Shown: positions 1 through 7,257 of the stretch, piece after piece | How positions within the stretch are numbered: position 1 is the stretch's first letter | Layout of the letters: each line of letters opens with the position of its first letter | DNA from: Bacillota bacterium | GTDB lineage: Bacteria > Bacillota > Bacilli > Alicyclobacillales > Alicyclobacillaceae | NCBI GenBank assembly: GCA_021816665.1 | Contig: JAKAXI010000092.1 | Coordinates: 1 to 7,257, forward strand | DNA: 7,257 bases | Direction of reading: 5' to 3' | Made by a program: the position numbers and the translations under genes | Notes under the pieces: generated by a model | Database searches by the model: none | The model's input: only the letters and a program-made list of their open reading frames with translations | What the model was told of the DNA's origin: nothing

Positions 1-1
1 A

Positions 2-43
2 GCAAGAGAAGCGCAGGAGCAGAGTGGCACCGGGGCAAAATGA
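2..43 (+). CDS. possible 3' end of an upstream gene (partial)
   Basis: Frame 2 is open from the window edge to a TGA at 41-43 and would give the tail AREAQEQSGTGAK. A hydrophilic, Glu/Gln-rich end of this kind is plausible for a real protein. Frame 1 is also open, to a TAA at 67-69, so the choice of frame is uncertain. The main support for an upstream gene on this strand is the strong terminator at 101-128. No family can be recognised from so few residues. Confidence 0.25.
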   Translation, partial: AREAQEQSGTGAK

Positions 44-100
44 GAGTCTTGCAAGTCCGAGGTGGTTAAAAGCCTGCCTGAATACTAGGTTTACGCGAAT

Positions 101-128
101 GGCCGTCCGCTACGGGCGGCCTTTTTCT
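101..128 (+). terminator. Rho-independent terminator of the upstream unit
   Basis: A 9-bp GC-rich stem (GGCCGTCCG, 101-109, with CGGGCGGCC, 113-121, one G-U pair) closes a 3-base loop and is followed directly by TTTTTCT. This is a classic intrinsic terminator for transcription entering from the left edge. It separates that unit from the SPFH gene. Confidence 0.85.
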
Positions 129-175
129 GGCCATCCGCTGGCTCCGATCGGTAGGGAACCACCAAATTAGGAAAG

Positions 176-208
176 TTACACATATTTTATAGAATGGTGT
201 GCTAATAT
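176..208 (+). promoter_or_regulatory. possible sigma-A promoter of the SPFH gene
   Basis: The bases before the SPFH gene are AT-rich, in contrast to the GC-rich surroundings. TGCTAATAT (200-208) reads as an extended -10 (TGN plus TAATAT at 203-208). The only -35-like sequence, TTACAC at 176-181, is 21 bases away, so recognition would rest on the extended -10. The strong terminator just upstream means a promoter is needed here, but the exact boxes are uncertain. Confidence 0.4.
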
Positions 209-257
209 ATGGAATAGAGTGGGTTTGGTTTTTACTCACGGGAAGAGGGGACGCTAA

Positions 258-1097
258 ATGGCCGGAATTCGCCAAGTAATCAGCACACTCACGCAGGAAG
301 GACAGGAACTGCTGGGCCCTGAGGTACTCGCCTATCACTTTCCAGACAATTCGATCATGAACGGGTCCTTGTTGACGGTGGAAAGCAATCACTTCGCAGT
401 GCTCAAATCTCGCGGCGCAATTATGGATGTCTACGACACTGGGCAGTATACGATAAAGACGCCGGACAGACCGCTGATTGGCACGTTTCAGCAAGCGTTT
501 TTCGGCGGCAACAGTCCGTGGCAATACGAGGTCATCTACATCAACCGAGCCAAGCTGATTCTCGAGGTAGCCGGCATCGCCTACTCGCGCGAGATGGCCG
601 AAATGGGCTACCACGTTAGTTGCTATGTACACGTAGACTCGAAGGAGGACGCGCTGAAGCTCGTCCAGCACATGCCAATTGCGGGGCATCACGTGACGAT
701 GAAGGAAGTCAATGCGTACGCGGGTCCTGTCATCGAGCAGTCGATCAACAAAATTGTCCAGTTGACACAACTCGAGCGGGTCAACGAAAAGATGCCGGAC
801 ATCATTGAGTTGGTGAAAGACCACCTGCAGACGTTCCTCTCGGTCTACGGACTGACGCTGAACGACGTAAAGGCGCTCGTGTTCCCGAAGGATGACCGGA
901 TGAAGGAACTGATCGCACTGCGCGCCTTTGGTTTGTCCGAATTGGATGCCGTTCGCTACTACACTGCAATGCTGATGGCGCAGCGAGGCATCGTCTCTGC
1001 ACCGAACATGGCGGTTGGCAAGCCGTACTACGTGGGGAATCCGCTGATGGGTCTCGACGCCATGGGGGAGACGACCACGAATGGGCCGACTAAGTAG
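258..1097 (+). CDS. SPFH/band-7 domain protein (YdjI-like)
   Basis: This encodes 279 residues. The segment from about residue 20 to 130 has the pattern of the SPFH family once called 'virion core protein' and represented by B. subtilis YdjI: a pro-rich YHFPDNSIMNGSLLTVES stretch, a GAIMDVYDTGQYTIKT strand pair, then FFGGNSPWQYEVIYINR. SPFH proteins form membrane-associated oligomers and scaffolds; B. subtilis YdjI helps bring PspA to the membrane. Residues about 160-225 are helical and charged. YdjI usually ends in a zinc ribbon; here the tail from about 240 is Gly/Pro/Met-rich without a CxxC motif, so the partner-binding end differs. The start ATG at 258 has AGAGGGG at a good distance. The gene overlaps the next one by 17 bases, suggesting joint translation. 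Family assignment is firm; the cellular role is inferred. Confidence 0.85.
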   Translation: MAGIRQVISTLTQEGQELLGPEVLAYHFPDNSIMNGSLLTVESNHFAVLKSRGAIMDVYDTGQYTIKTPDRPLIGTFQQAFFGGNSPWQYEVIYINRAKLILEVAGIAYSREMAEMGYHVSCYVHVDSKEDALKLVQHMPIAGHHVTMKEVNAYAGPVIEQSINKIVQLTQLERVNEKMPDIIELVKDHLQTFLSVYGLTLNDVKALVFPKDDRMKELIALRAFGLSELDAVRYYTAMLMAQRGIVSAPNMAVGKPYYVGNPLMGLDAMGETTTNGPTK

Positions 1098-1596
1098 GTA
1101 CGGGATTACACTGGCCCCTTCGGGGGTCATCACTGGGCTCCTCAAAGGAACGCTTGACCTGTGGAGCTACGACTACAAAAATCCCGCGAATGCCTTTCGG
1201 GATCAAAGCGTCCGACTGCGAAACCTGTGCGACGACGCGTTGAGTCAGTACGCGTCCCAACTGCAAACTGAGCTGCACAACCTGCGCCAGCATCTGCCGC
1301 AGCCGACGCGGGAAAATCCGTATCCGCCGATGGAGGGGCTGGAGTCGGTCAAGGCGATGGAGAGCTACATTCGCGACATTGAAGCGCTGCGCATCCAAAT
1401 TCGGTCAGCGGTGAGCCCACCGAACGAATTTGTGACGCGCAGCCAGTGGGAAAACGAACAGTTCCTCGGCGATCTCACCGCGATCGACCGGGACCTGCTG
1501 CGGGCCTTGACAACCGTCGATGAAGACAGTTTAGCGGAAGTGCATCGCATTCTTGCGCGCCGGGAAGAGCGAGTGCGGGCCTATGTCGCGCACTGA
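1081..1596 (+). CDS. helical protein of unknown function, coupled to the SPFH gene
   Basis: This encodes 171 residues that I cannot assign to a known family. No signal peptide or membrane segment is evident. From about residue 38 to 105 and again from 120 to 168 the sequence is a charged, heptad-like helical pattern (for example RLRNLCDDALSQYASQLQTE and LAEVHRILARREERVRAYV), interrupted by a Pro-rich break at 72-84. The ATG at 1081 lies inside the end of the SPFH gene and follows GGGGGAG, and no better in-frame start is seen, so a 17-base overlap and translational coupling are likely. A strong terminator follows 42 bases after the stop, so the two genes form a closed unit. A role as partner or adaptor of the SPFH scaffold is inferred only from this arrangement. 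Confidence 0.75.
   Translation: MGRLSRYGITLAPSGVITGLLKGTLDLWSYDYKNPANAFRDQSVRLRNLCDDALSQYASQLQTELHNLRQHLPQPTRENPYPPMEGLESVKAMESYIRDIEALRIQIRSAVSPPNEFVTRSQWENEQFLGDLTAIDRDLLRALTTVDEDSLAEVHRILARREERVRAYVAH
1112..1129 (+). other. UUCG-tetraloop hairpin just after the SPFH stop codon
   Basis: GGCCCC-TTCG-GGGGTC, extended by a T-A pair, makes a 7-bp stem with one G-U pair closed by the very stable C(UUCG)G tetraloop. It begins 15 bases after the SPFH stop and lies within codons 11-17 of the next gene. There is no T-run behind it, so it is not a terminator. It could slow ribosomes at the overlap or stabilise one end of the message. Confidence 0.5.
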
Positions 1597-1637
1597 CACC
1601 TGACCGATACTTCAGTTTTGCTCATATCTTGTTTTTT

Positions 1638-1668
1638 AGCACGGCATATCACCATGCCGTGCTTTTCT
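1638..1668 (+). terminator. Rho-independent terminator of the SPFH unit
   Basis: A perfect stem GCACGGCAT/ATGCCGTGC (1639-1647 with 1654-1662), extended by an A-T pair, closes the loop ATCACC and is followed by TTTTCT. The reverse strand has no T-run after the stem, so it works in the + direction only. It isolates the SPFH pair from the sigma-54 activator. Confidence 0.9.
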
Positions 1669-1669
1669 G

Positions 1670-1745
1670 TGTCGTACGCAGCGTTCTGGCCACCACTGTT
1701 CGTGAACCAGACAGGAGCCATGTTTTTGTAAATTCTGCGTAGACA
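1670..1745 (+). repeat. nested inverted repeats in the leader of the activator gene
   Basis: TGTCGTACGCAG (1670-1681) is complementary to CTGCGTAGACA (1735-1745) apart from one bulged G. Inside it, TCTGG (1685-1689) matches CCAGA (1707-1711), and GTTC/GAAC (1698-1707) forms a further small dyad. If transcribed this could fold as a long stem with an inner arm; as DNA it could hold operator sites. It matches no riboswitch or T-box that I recognise. Confidence 0.4.
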
Positions 1746-1754
1746 TCATAGAAG
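1726..1754 (+). promoter_or_regulatory. possible sigma-A promoter of the activator gene
   Basis: TTGTAA (1726-1731) and TAGAAG (1749-1754) are 17 bases apart and each matches four of six consensus bases. TAAATT at 1729-1734 is an alternative -10 with no clear -35. The terminator at 1638-1668 makes a promoter in this gap necessary. The right arm of the inverted repeat (1735-1745) falls in the spacer, so a protein bound there could repress. Confidence 0.3.
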
Positions 1755-1772
1755 ATGGACAAGAGGAAACAG

Positions 1773-1787
1773 ACGGGCAACACCCGT
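1773..1787 (+). other. small hairpin upstream of the activator's ribosome binding site
   Basis: ACGGG-CAACA-CCCGT forms a 5-bp stem that ends 6 bases before the Shine-Dalgarno AAGGAGG (1794-1800). It does not cover the ribosome site itself. It may simply keep that region open. Confidence 0.3.
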
Positions 1788-1810
1788 GAGGACAAGGAGG
1801 AACGAGAACC

Positions 1811-3892
1811 GTGATTGAGGCCAAGCTCGGGCATCCACTTGGGCTACACACCCGTGTGGCAGCCACAGCGGTAGACATTTTGTCGCGGCAAGTCTCCCCA
1901 CACCAATTGAATCACGTATATCTCCACGCGCGCGGTCAGCGGGTTCTGTTTACGGACTTGATGGCCGTCACTGCCTTGCGGTTGCAGGCGGGTGAGCGGG
2001 TGGGACTGTCTTTGGAGGACGGAGACGAACACAGCTTGGTCCCAATTGCCAGGTATTTAGAACACCACGTGCAGAACGTGGGAGAAGACTCAACCGTGGA
2101 CGAACGGATTCAGCAGGCGATGCTCACCGGTCAAGCCATTCTCGACAACATGAGTTTTGGTGTGCTTGTGGTGAATACGCGGAATCAAATCAGCTTTGTC
2201 AACGAGTGGATTGTGGAGCGTTTGGGCGTGCCCGACCCCAATCGGGTTCTGGGCAAATCCAGCCACGACGTCGTGCCGGAGTCCCAATTACATTTGGTGT
2301 TGGAGTCGGGACAAGCGCTGGCACCCATTAAGCATATGATCGGGAAAACGCTTGTTCTGACCACTTCCAGTCCGGTGTTTGCCAACGGACATTTGTGCGG
2401 AGCCATGAGTACCTCTCAGGATATCTCCACTTTGGAACAGATGGCAGAAGAACTGGAGATGGTGCGCGCCCTTAAGGAGCAGTACGACTTGGTGTTCAAA
2501 CACGTGGGCGACGGCATCTGCGTGACCGACATGGACGGAACCATTCGACTCATCAATCCAGCCTACGAAACCCTTCATGGTGTGCACGCTGAGGACCTGC
2601 TGGGGCGTTCGGTGTTCGACGTGTCGCCAAACGGGCTGCGTGCCAGTGTACTTCGCTCGGGCACTCCACAGCGAGCTAAAGTGCGGGCGAAAGACCACGG
2701 TGTTCGGTTTGTCGCAGACGTCAGTCCAATCTCTGTCGAAGGGCAGTTACGCGGGACTGTCTCCGTTACCCGCAGCCTGTCGGAGGTCGAGCAACTGCTT
2801 GCACAGATTCAGGAATTGCAACAGGAGACACAGTACTTGAAGGAGGAACTGTCTAGACGAGAACGCCTTGGCCAAGCGTTCGAACACATGATTGGGTCGA
2901 GCGGCATCTTCCGAGACTGCTTGGCGATGGCGAACCGAGCCGCTCGCACGACCACAACCGTGCTGTTGACTGGACAGAGTGGCACTGGAAAGGAACTCGT
3001 GGCCCGTGCGGTCCACTGTGCCAGCGACCGGGCGCAGGGGCCGTATATCCGCGTGAACTGTGCGGGTATCCCGGTACCTCTGATTGAGAGTGAGTTGTTC
3101 GGACACGAGCGTGGAGCATTTACCGGCGCAATTTCCATGCGCAAAGGAAAGTTTGAGTTGGCGCAGAACGGGACCATTTTTCTCGATGAGATCGGAGAGT
3201 TGCCCCTAGAAGTGCAAGCAAAGCTGCTGCGTGTGTTGCAGGAGCGCGAGGTGGAGCGGATCGGCGGCCGGGACCCGATTCCGCTTAACGTTCGAGTGAT
3301 CTGCGCCACCAACCGCGACCTAGAATCGCAGTTGATGGCCGGGCAGTTCCGCGAAGACCTGTACTACCGGATCAACGTCCTGCGCATCCATTTGCCTCCG
3401 CTTCGCGAACGCAAGAGTGACATCCGTGAACTGGCAGAGTTTTTCATCCGCGAACTGGCTTTCGCGATGCATAAGCCGACGAAAGGCTGTACTGCGGACG
3501 TCATGGCAGCACTCGAAAGCTACCGTTGGCCGGGTAATGTCCGGGAACTTCGCAATGTGGTCGAACGGGCACTGAATTTGTGCGACGGACTGTGGATCAC
3601 GACCGACCACCTGCCGCCAGCACTTTTGGCGCCGGTGTCGGGCCCGACATCTGATACGCGCATGGTTGACGCGCGGCAGGAAGCCCGTGAGTCGTTACTT
3701 CCTCTTGCAGAATATGAACGTCGTATTATTGCACGTGCTCTGGAACTGTATCCCAGCTTTCACGCGGCGGGTAAAGCACTCGGGATCAGTCATAAGACGG
3801 TGGCACGCAAGGCGCGCTCGTTTGGGTTGGTCACTATGGCCCAAGAGGGTTGGGTCAAAGTGACCCGGTCTGGCCCTTTTGACCCGGCATGA
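1811..3892 (+). CDS. sigma-54-dependent activator: HPr-like, PAS, PAS, AAA+, Fis-type HTH
   Basis: This encodes a 693-residue enhancer-binding protein that would remodel sigma-54 RNA polymerase by ATP hydrolysis. Residues 1-90 resemble the PTS protein HPr: [10 protein letters not shown] matches the HPr active site (His13 for His15, Arg15 for Arg17, but Val16 for Pro18), and [19 protein letters not shown] matches the Ser46 region with Asp49 in place of the serine. PAS-like domains cover about 104-205 and 222-320, then a coiled coil at 321-352. The AAA+ domain (358-585) has Walker A GQSGTGKE (388-395), the sigma-54 contact loop GAFTGA (435-440), Walker B TIFLDE (455-460), ATNRDL (499-504) and [10 protein letters not shown] (573-582). 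The HTH is at about 652-673. The start GTG has AAGGAGG 10 bases upstream. The gene sits directly before a consensus sigma-54 promoter and a glycerol operon, the likely target. The signal sensed by the HPr-like and PAS domains is unknown. Confidence 0.93.
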   Translation: MIEAKLGHPLGLHTRVAATAVDILSRQVSPHQLNHVYLHARGQRVLFTDLMAVTALRLQAGERVGLSLEDGDEHSLVPIARYLEHHVQNVGEDSTVDERIQQAMLTGQAILDNMSFGVLVVNTRNQISFVNEWIVERLGVPDPNRVLGKSSHDVVPESQLHLVLESGQALAPIKHMIGKTLVLTTSSPVFANGHLCGAMSTSQDISTLEQMAEELEMVRALKEQYDLVFKHVGDGICVTDMDGTIRLINPAYETLHGVHAEDLLGRSVFDVSPNGLRASVLRSGTPQRAKVRAKDHGVRFVADVSPISVEGQLRGTVSVTRSLSEVEQLLAQIQELQQETQYLKEELSRRERLGQAFEHMIGSSGIFRDCLAMANRAARTTTTVLLTGQSGTGKELVARAVHCASDRAQGPYIRVNCAGIPVPLIESELFGHERGAFTGAISMRKGKFELAQNGTIFLDEIGELPLEVQAKLLRVLQEREVERIGGRDPIPLNVRVICATNRDLESQLMAGQFREDLYYRINVLRIHLPPLRERKSDIRELAEFFIRELAFAMHKPTKGCTADVMAALESYRWPGNVRELRNVVERALNLCDGLWITTDHLPPALLAPVSGPTSDTRMVDARQEARESLLPLAEYERRIIARALELYPSFHAAGKALGISHKTVARKARSFGLVTMAQEGWVKVTRSGPFDPA
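3852..3885 (+). promoter_or_regulatory. probable upstream activator sites for the sigma-54 regulator
   Basis: GGGTCA-AAG-TGACCC (3852-3857 with 3861-3866) is a perfect dyad, and a third half site TGACCC follows at 3880-3885. GGGTCAAA and TTTGACCC also form an 8-bp inverted repeat across 3852-3885. The cluster lies about 70-105 bases upstream of the predicted sigma-54 transcription start, the usual distance for enhancer-binding proteins. It is embedded in the last codons of the activator gene itself, encoding the tail beyond the HTH. Binding by that activator is inferred. Confidence 0.6.
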
Positions 3893-3929
3893 AAGCAAGC
3901 ATGGCCGTGCGCTCTGTGAGGTTTGCGTC

Positions 3930-3945
3930 TGGCACGGCTCTTGCT
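3930..3945 (+). promoter_or_regulatory. sigma-54 (-24/-12) promoter of the EIIA-like/glpK/glpF operon
   Basis: TGGCACG-GCTC-TTGCT matches the sigma-54 consensus TGGCACG-N4-TTGCW at every defined base, with GG at 3931-3932 and GC at 3943-3944. Transcription should start about 12 bases past the GC, near 3956, just before the Shine-Dalgarno at 3958-3967. The leader to the GTG at 3975 would be only about 19 bases. A sigma-54 activator gene ends 37 bases upstream, which strongly supports function. Confidence 0.88.
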
Positions 3946-3974
3946 ACTCCCTTGTGCAGGAGGTGATAGACATT

Positions 3975-5890
<1,916 letters not shown>

Positions 5891-5916
5891 CCGTCATACG
5901 CGATCAAGTACAGGGG

Positions 5917-5954
5917 CGCAGCTACGAAACTGCGTAAGGGACGGATTTTCGTCC
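5917..5954 (+). other. two small hairpins between glpK and glpF
   Basis: CGCAG/CTGCG (5917-5921 with 5930-5934) and GGACG/CGTCC (5939-5943 with 5950-5954) are tandem 5-bp stems in the 91-base gap. Neither is followed by a T-run, so glpF should be read through from glpK. They may affect message processing or the relative level of glpF. Confidence 0.3.
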
Positions 5955-5981
5955 AACTGTTGAACGGCAGGAGGGGTCGAG

Positions 5982-6842
5982 ATGGCAACGAGGATTGGCA
6001 AGACAGGCTGGCGCGCCACCGTGTGGGGGGAACTGCTGGCTGAATTCTTGGGGTCGTTTGTGCTCATCGCGTTTGGAGCCGGCGTGGTGGCAGTGGCGGT
6101 TGTCGGGTTGACGGAATCGGGCCGCACTTCGGTCATCTTCGCAGGCGCCGGAGGTTGGTTGCTCATCACATGGGGCTGGGCTATGGCCGTTGCCATGGCC
6201 GTGTACGTCGCTGGCGGAGTTTCTGGTGCTCACATCAACCCTGCAGTGACATTTGCTTTTGCGATCAAGGGTGACCTTCCGTGGAAGAAGGTCATTCCAT
6301 ACTGGATCTCGCAGGTTGTCGGTTGCTTTGCGGGTGCAGCACTTGTCTATGTGGACTACTTTCACGCCATCAATGCCTGGAACGCAGCGAATCACGTCGT
6401 CTCCCGGGGTTCGTCCGGAGGTCTCACGACATTCAGCATTTTTGCCACGTTCCCTGCGCAGTACTTCCACGGTAACATGTTTGGGCCGTTCCTGGACCAA
6501 GTCATTGGTACGTTCTTCCTGGTCCTCTTTGTTCTCGCAATTTCCGATAGTAAGAACAGCGGAGTGATGGCAAACCTAGGACCGTTTATGGTCGGCATGG
6601 CGGTCGCCGCCATCGGCATGTCGTTTGGCGTTGACGCAGGGTACGCGATCAATCCCGCCCGTGATTTCGGTCCGCGACTGTTTACGTGGCTCGCAGGGTG
6701 GGGGCACAACGCCTTCCCTGGGCCGTTCGGGTACTGGTGGGTGCCGATTGTCGGCCCACTCGTTGGGGCTGCCATCGCGGTCTGGATCTACCGGTGGTTT
6801 ATCAGCAAAACGTTGGATGCGCGGCAACAGCAGGCAAGTTGA
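5982..6842 (+). CDS. glpF: glycerol uptake facilitator (aquaglyceroporin)
   Basis: This encodes 286 residues of the MIP channel family, which lets glycerol diffuse across the cytoplasmic membrane. Both half-helix motifs are present: SGAHINPAV (NPA at 86-88) and GYAINPARDFGPR (NPA at 224-226). Six hydrophobic segments are visible, roughly 17-42, 58-80, 103-125, 170-188, 198-216 and 250-272. The Asp after the second NPAR (Asp228) marks a glyceroporin rather than a water channel. By alignment with E. coli GlpF the selectivity filter is Trp66, Tyr221 and Arg227, with Tyr for Phe200. The loop at about 125-168 is longer than in E. coli GlpF and rich in Asn, Gly, Ser and aromatics. ATG 5982 follows AGGAGGGG at 5969-5976. 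The order glpK-glpF is the reverse of B. subtilis glpF-glpK. Both probably share the sigma-54 transcript. Confidence 0.96.
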   Translation: MATRIGKTGWRATVWGELLAEFLGSFVLIAFGAGVVAVAVVGLTESGRTSVIFAGAGGWLLITWGWAMAVAMAVYVAGGVSGAHINPAVTFAFAIKGDLPWKKVIPYWISQVVGCFAGAALVYVDYFHAINAWNAANHVVSRGSSGGLTTFSIFATFPAQYFHGNMFGPFLDQVIGTFFLVLFVLAISDSKNSGVMANLGPFMVGMAVAAIGMSFGVDAGYAINPARDFGPRLFTWLAGWGHNAFPGPFGYWWVPIVGPLVGAAIAVWIYRWFISKTLDARQQQAS

Positions 6843-6972
6843 ACGGCAATATTTGAGGGCTGTCAATGCAACGGTGATTTCGCTCGACGATGCACCCAAG
6901 GGATACACAGACTTTGACAGCGGGGTGGCGCGCAAGTCTGTTATTGACCCACATGGGCTGATTCGAAAGTAA
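6843..6972 (+). pseudogene. C-terminal remnant of a zinc-dependent alcohol/formaldehyde dehydrogenase
   Basis: The frame ending at TAA 6970-6972 encodes AVNATVISLDDAPKGYTDFD followed by SGVARKSVIDPHGLIRK. This matches the extreme C-terminus of glutathione-independent formaldehyde dehydrogenase and related zinc MDR alcohol dehydrogenases, which end in a VISLDDAP-GY--FD-GVPKKFVIDPHG pattern. The full family is close to 400 residues; here only about 37-42 codons remain, directly behind the glpF stop, with no room for the catalytic or NAD-binding domains. A TTG at 6853 has no convincing ribosome site. The remnant is not interrupted, suggesting a fairly recent deletion that removed the 5' part and placed the end next to glpF. 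The lost enzyme may have belonged to the same operon, but this is inference. Confidence 0.75.
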
Positions 6973-7003
6973 GGACGCAAGACGGTATGATTCTACCAAT
7001 TCG

Positions 7004-7030
7004 GGACCCTGCTTGATGGGAGCAGGGTCC
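7004..7030 (+). other. perfect 10-bp hairpin, possible end of the glp operon
   Basis: GGACCCTGCT (7004-7013) and AGCAGGGTCC (7021-7030) are exact complements around a 7-base loop. No T-run follows on either strand, so it is not a standard intrinsic terminator. Lying 31 bases after the dehydrogenase remnant, it could be a weak terminator, a 3' message stabiliser or the stem of a decayed terminator. Confidence 0.5.
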
Positions 7031-7050
7031 GCACGCAGTATGCTCCTTCC

Positions 7051-7061
7051 GCACCTGGTGC
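7051..7061 (+). repeat. palindrome GCACC-T-GGTGC
   Basis: This is a perfect 5-bp dyad about one central base in the gap before the last gene. It could be an operator half-turn site or the tip of a small hairpin. Nothing identifies the binding factor. Confidence 0.3.
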
Positions 7062-7110
7062 ACTAGAGGACGAGCACAGAACTAGCAATGAAACATAGAA
7101 TCGAATATGC

Positions 7111-7157
7111 AGACACTGGAATCGGATTCTGTGTTTAAAAATACAGATATAACACAG
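7111..7157 (+). repeat. overlapping dyads in the promoter region of the last gene
   Basis: GAATC-G-GATTC (7119-7129) is a perfect palindrome flanked by AGACAC (7111-7116) and GTGTTT (7131-7136), which pair with one G-U. CTGTGTT (7129-7135) also pairs exactly with AACACAG (7151-7157). The two pairings share GTGTT and exclude each other. TATAAC (7148-7153) could be a -10 box, but the sequence 17 bases upstream (GATTCT) is a poor -35. A repressor site over a promoter is one reading. Confidence 0.35.
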
Positions 7158-7192
7158 CACACGTACAGTCCCAACAGAACGGGGGAGTTGCT

Positions 7193-7257
7193 GTGGCAGA
7201 TGAAACTCTGAGCGTTTTACGCCAGATTATGATCAACCAAGCGTTGGAAAACGGAGA
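7193..7257 (+). CDS. start of a small protein, possibly Spo0E-like (partial)
   Basis: A GTG at 7193 follows GGGGGAG (7181-7187) and opens a frame to the window edge: MADETLSVLRQIMINQALEN, then G. The LRQIMI-x-x-A-x-x-x-G pattern resembles the first helix of Spo0E-family aspartyl-phosphate phosphatases, small proteins that remove phosphate from Spo0A~P and delay sporulation. The key SQELD motif of that family would lie beyond the window, so the call is tentative. The preceding 160 bases hold several dyads that may regulate it. Other short helical proteins could start in the same way. Confidence 0.4.
   Translation, partial: MADETLSVLRQIMINQALENG

Noticed and set aside
479..497. TGGCACG...AGCA inside the SPFH gene as a second sigma-54 promoter
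   Set aside because: The GC is one base too close to the GG, a spacing sigma-54 does not tolerate, and it is within a coding region.
66..1145. Long open frame on the minus strand opposite the SPFH gene
   Set aside because: It runs through a terminator and the whole SPFH gene, its translation is His/Arg-rich and low in plausible domains, and it is best explained as a codon-bias shadow.
3801..3816. TGGCACG with GC at the right spacing inside the activator gene
   Set aside because: The -12 part is GCGC rather than TTGC, and it lies inside the HTH codons.
3889..3966. 25-codon frame whose ATG overlaps the activator stop as ATGA
   Set aside because: No Shine-Dalgarno, no recognisable protein, and it runs through the sigma-54 promoter and the next ribosome site.
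3879..3974. Upstream extension of the EIIA-like gene to TTG 3879, which contains VWHGS near the expected place of the catalytic His
   Set aside because: The extension has no ribosome site, is Cys-rich and unlike the DhaM first strand apart from the His, needs a gap of several residues to align, and is the DNA of the sigma-54 promoter. A perfect Shine-Dalgarno points to GTG 3975.
7000..7192. T-box or riboswitch leader
   Set aside because: The hairpin at 7004-7030 lacks the T-box consensus and a T-run, and no specifier-stem features are seen.

Overview
The window looks like chromosomal DNA of a moderately GC-rich Gram-positive bacterium, most likely a Bacillota member near Alicyclobacillus, Effusibacillus or Tumebacillus. 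This is inferred from strong AGGAGG-type ribosome binding sites, GTG starts, an SPFH/YdjI-type protein, Firmicutes-style PTS pieces and a possible Spo0E-like gene at the right edge. No marker gene settles the genus. All genes read on the + strand.

Left part (1-1668): the tail of an upstream unit ends at a terminator (101-128). A two-gene unit follows: an SPFH/band-7 protein (258-1097) overlaps a helical protein of unknown function (1081-1596), and a second strong terminator (1638-1668) closes it.

Centre (1669-3974): a structured 140-base leader precedes a 693-residue sigma-54 activator (1811-3892). Its layout is unusual: HPr-like domain, PAS, PAS, AAA+ with intact GAFTGA, Fis-type HTH. The last codons of this gene hold a cluster of GGGTCA/TGACCC half sites (3852-3885). 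Downstream lies a full-consensus -24/-12 promoter, TGGCACG-N4-TTGCT (3930-3945), whose predicted start (about 3956) is just before a perfect Shine-Dalgarno. Activator, probable activator sites and target promoter thus sit together.

Right part (3975-6842): the sigma-54 promoter appears to drive three genes: a 105-residue protein matching the EIIA domain of DhaM but starting after the position of the phosphorylated histidine, then glycerol kinase glpK, then the glycerol facilitator glpF. The inferred system is a sigma-54-controlled glycerol uptake and phosphorylation operon. PTS-like information may enter through the HPr-like domain of the activator and the clipped EIIA-like protein. GlpK also lacks the histidine at the position that HPr phosphorylates in other Firmicutes, so control of glycerol use may have moved from the enzyme to transcription.

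Behind glpF lie about 40 codons of the C-terminus of a zinc-dependent alcohol/formaldehyde dehydrogenase with no gene body (6843-6972), a 10-bp perfect hairpin, several palindromes, and the first 65 bases of another gene (from 7193).
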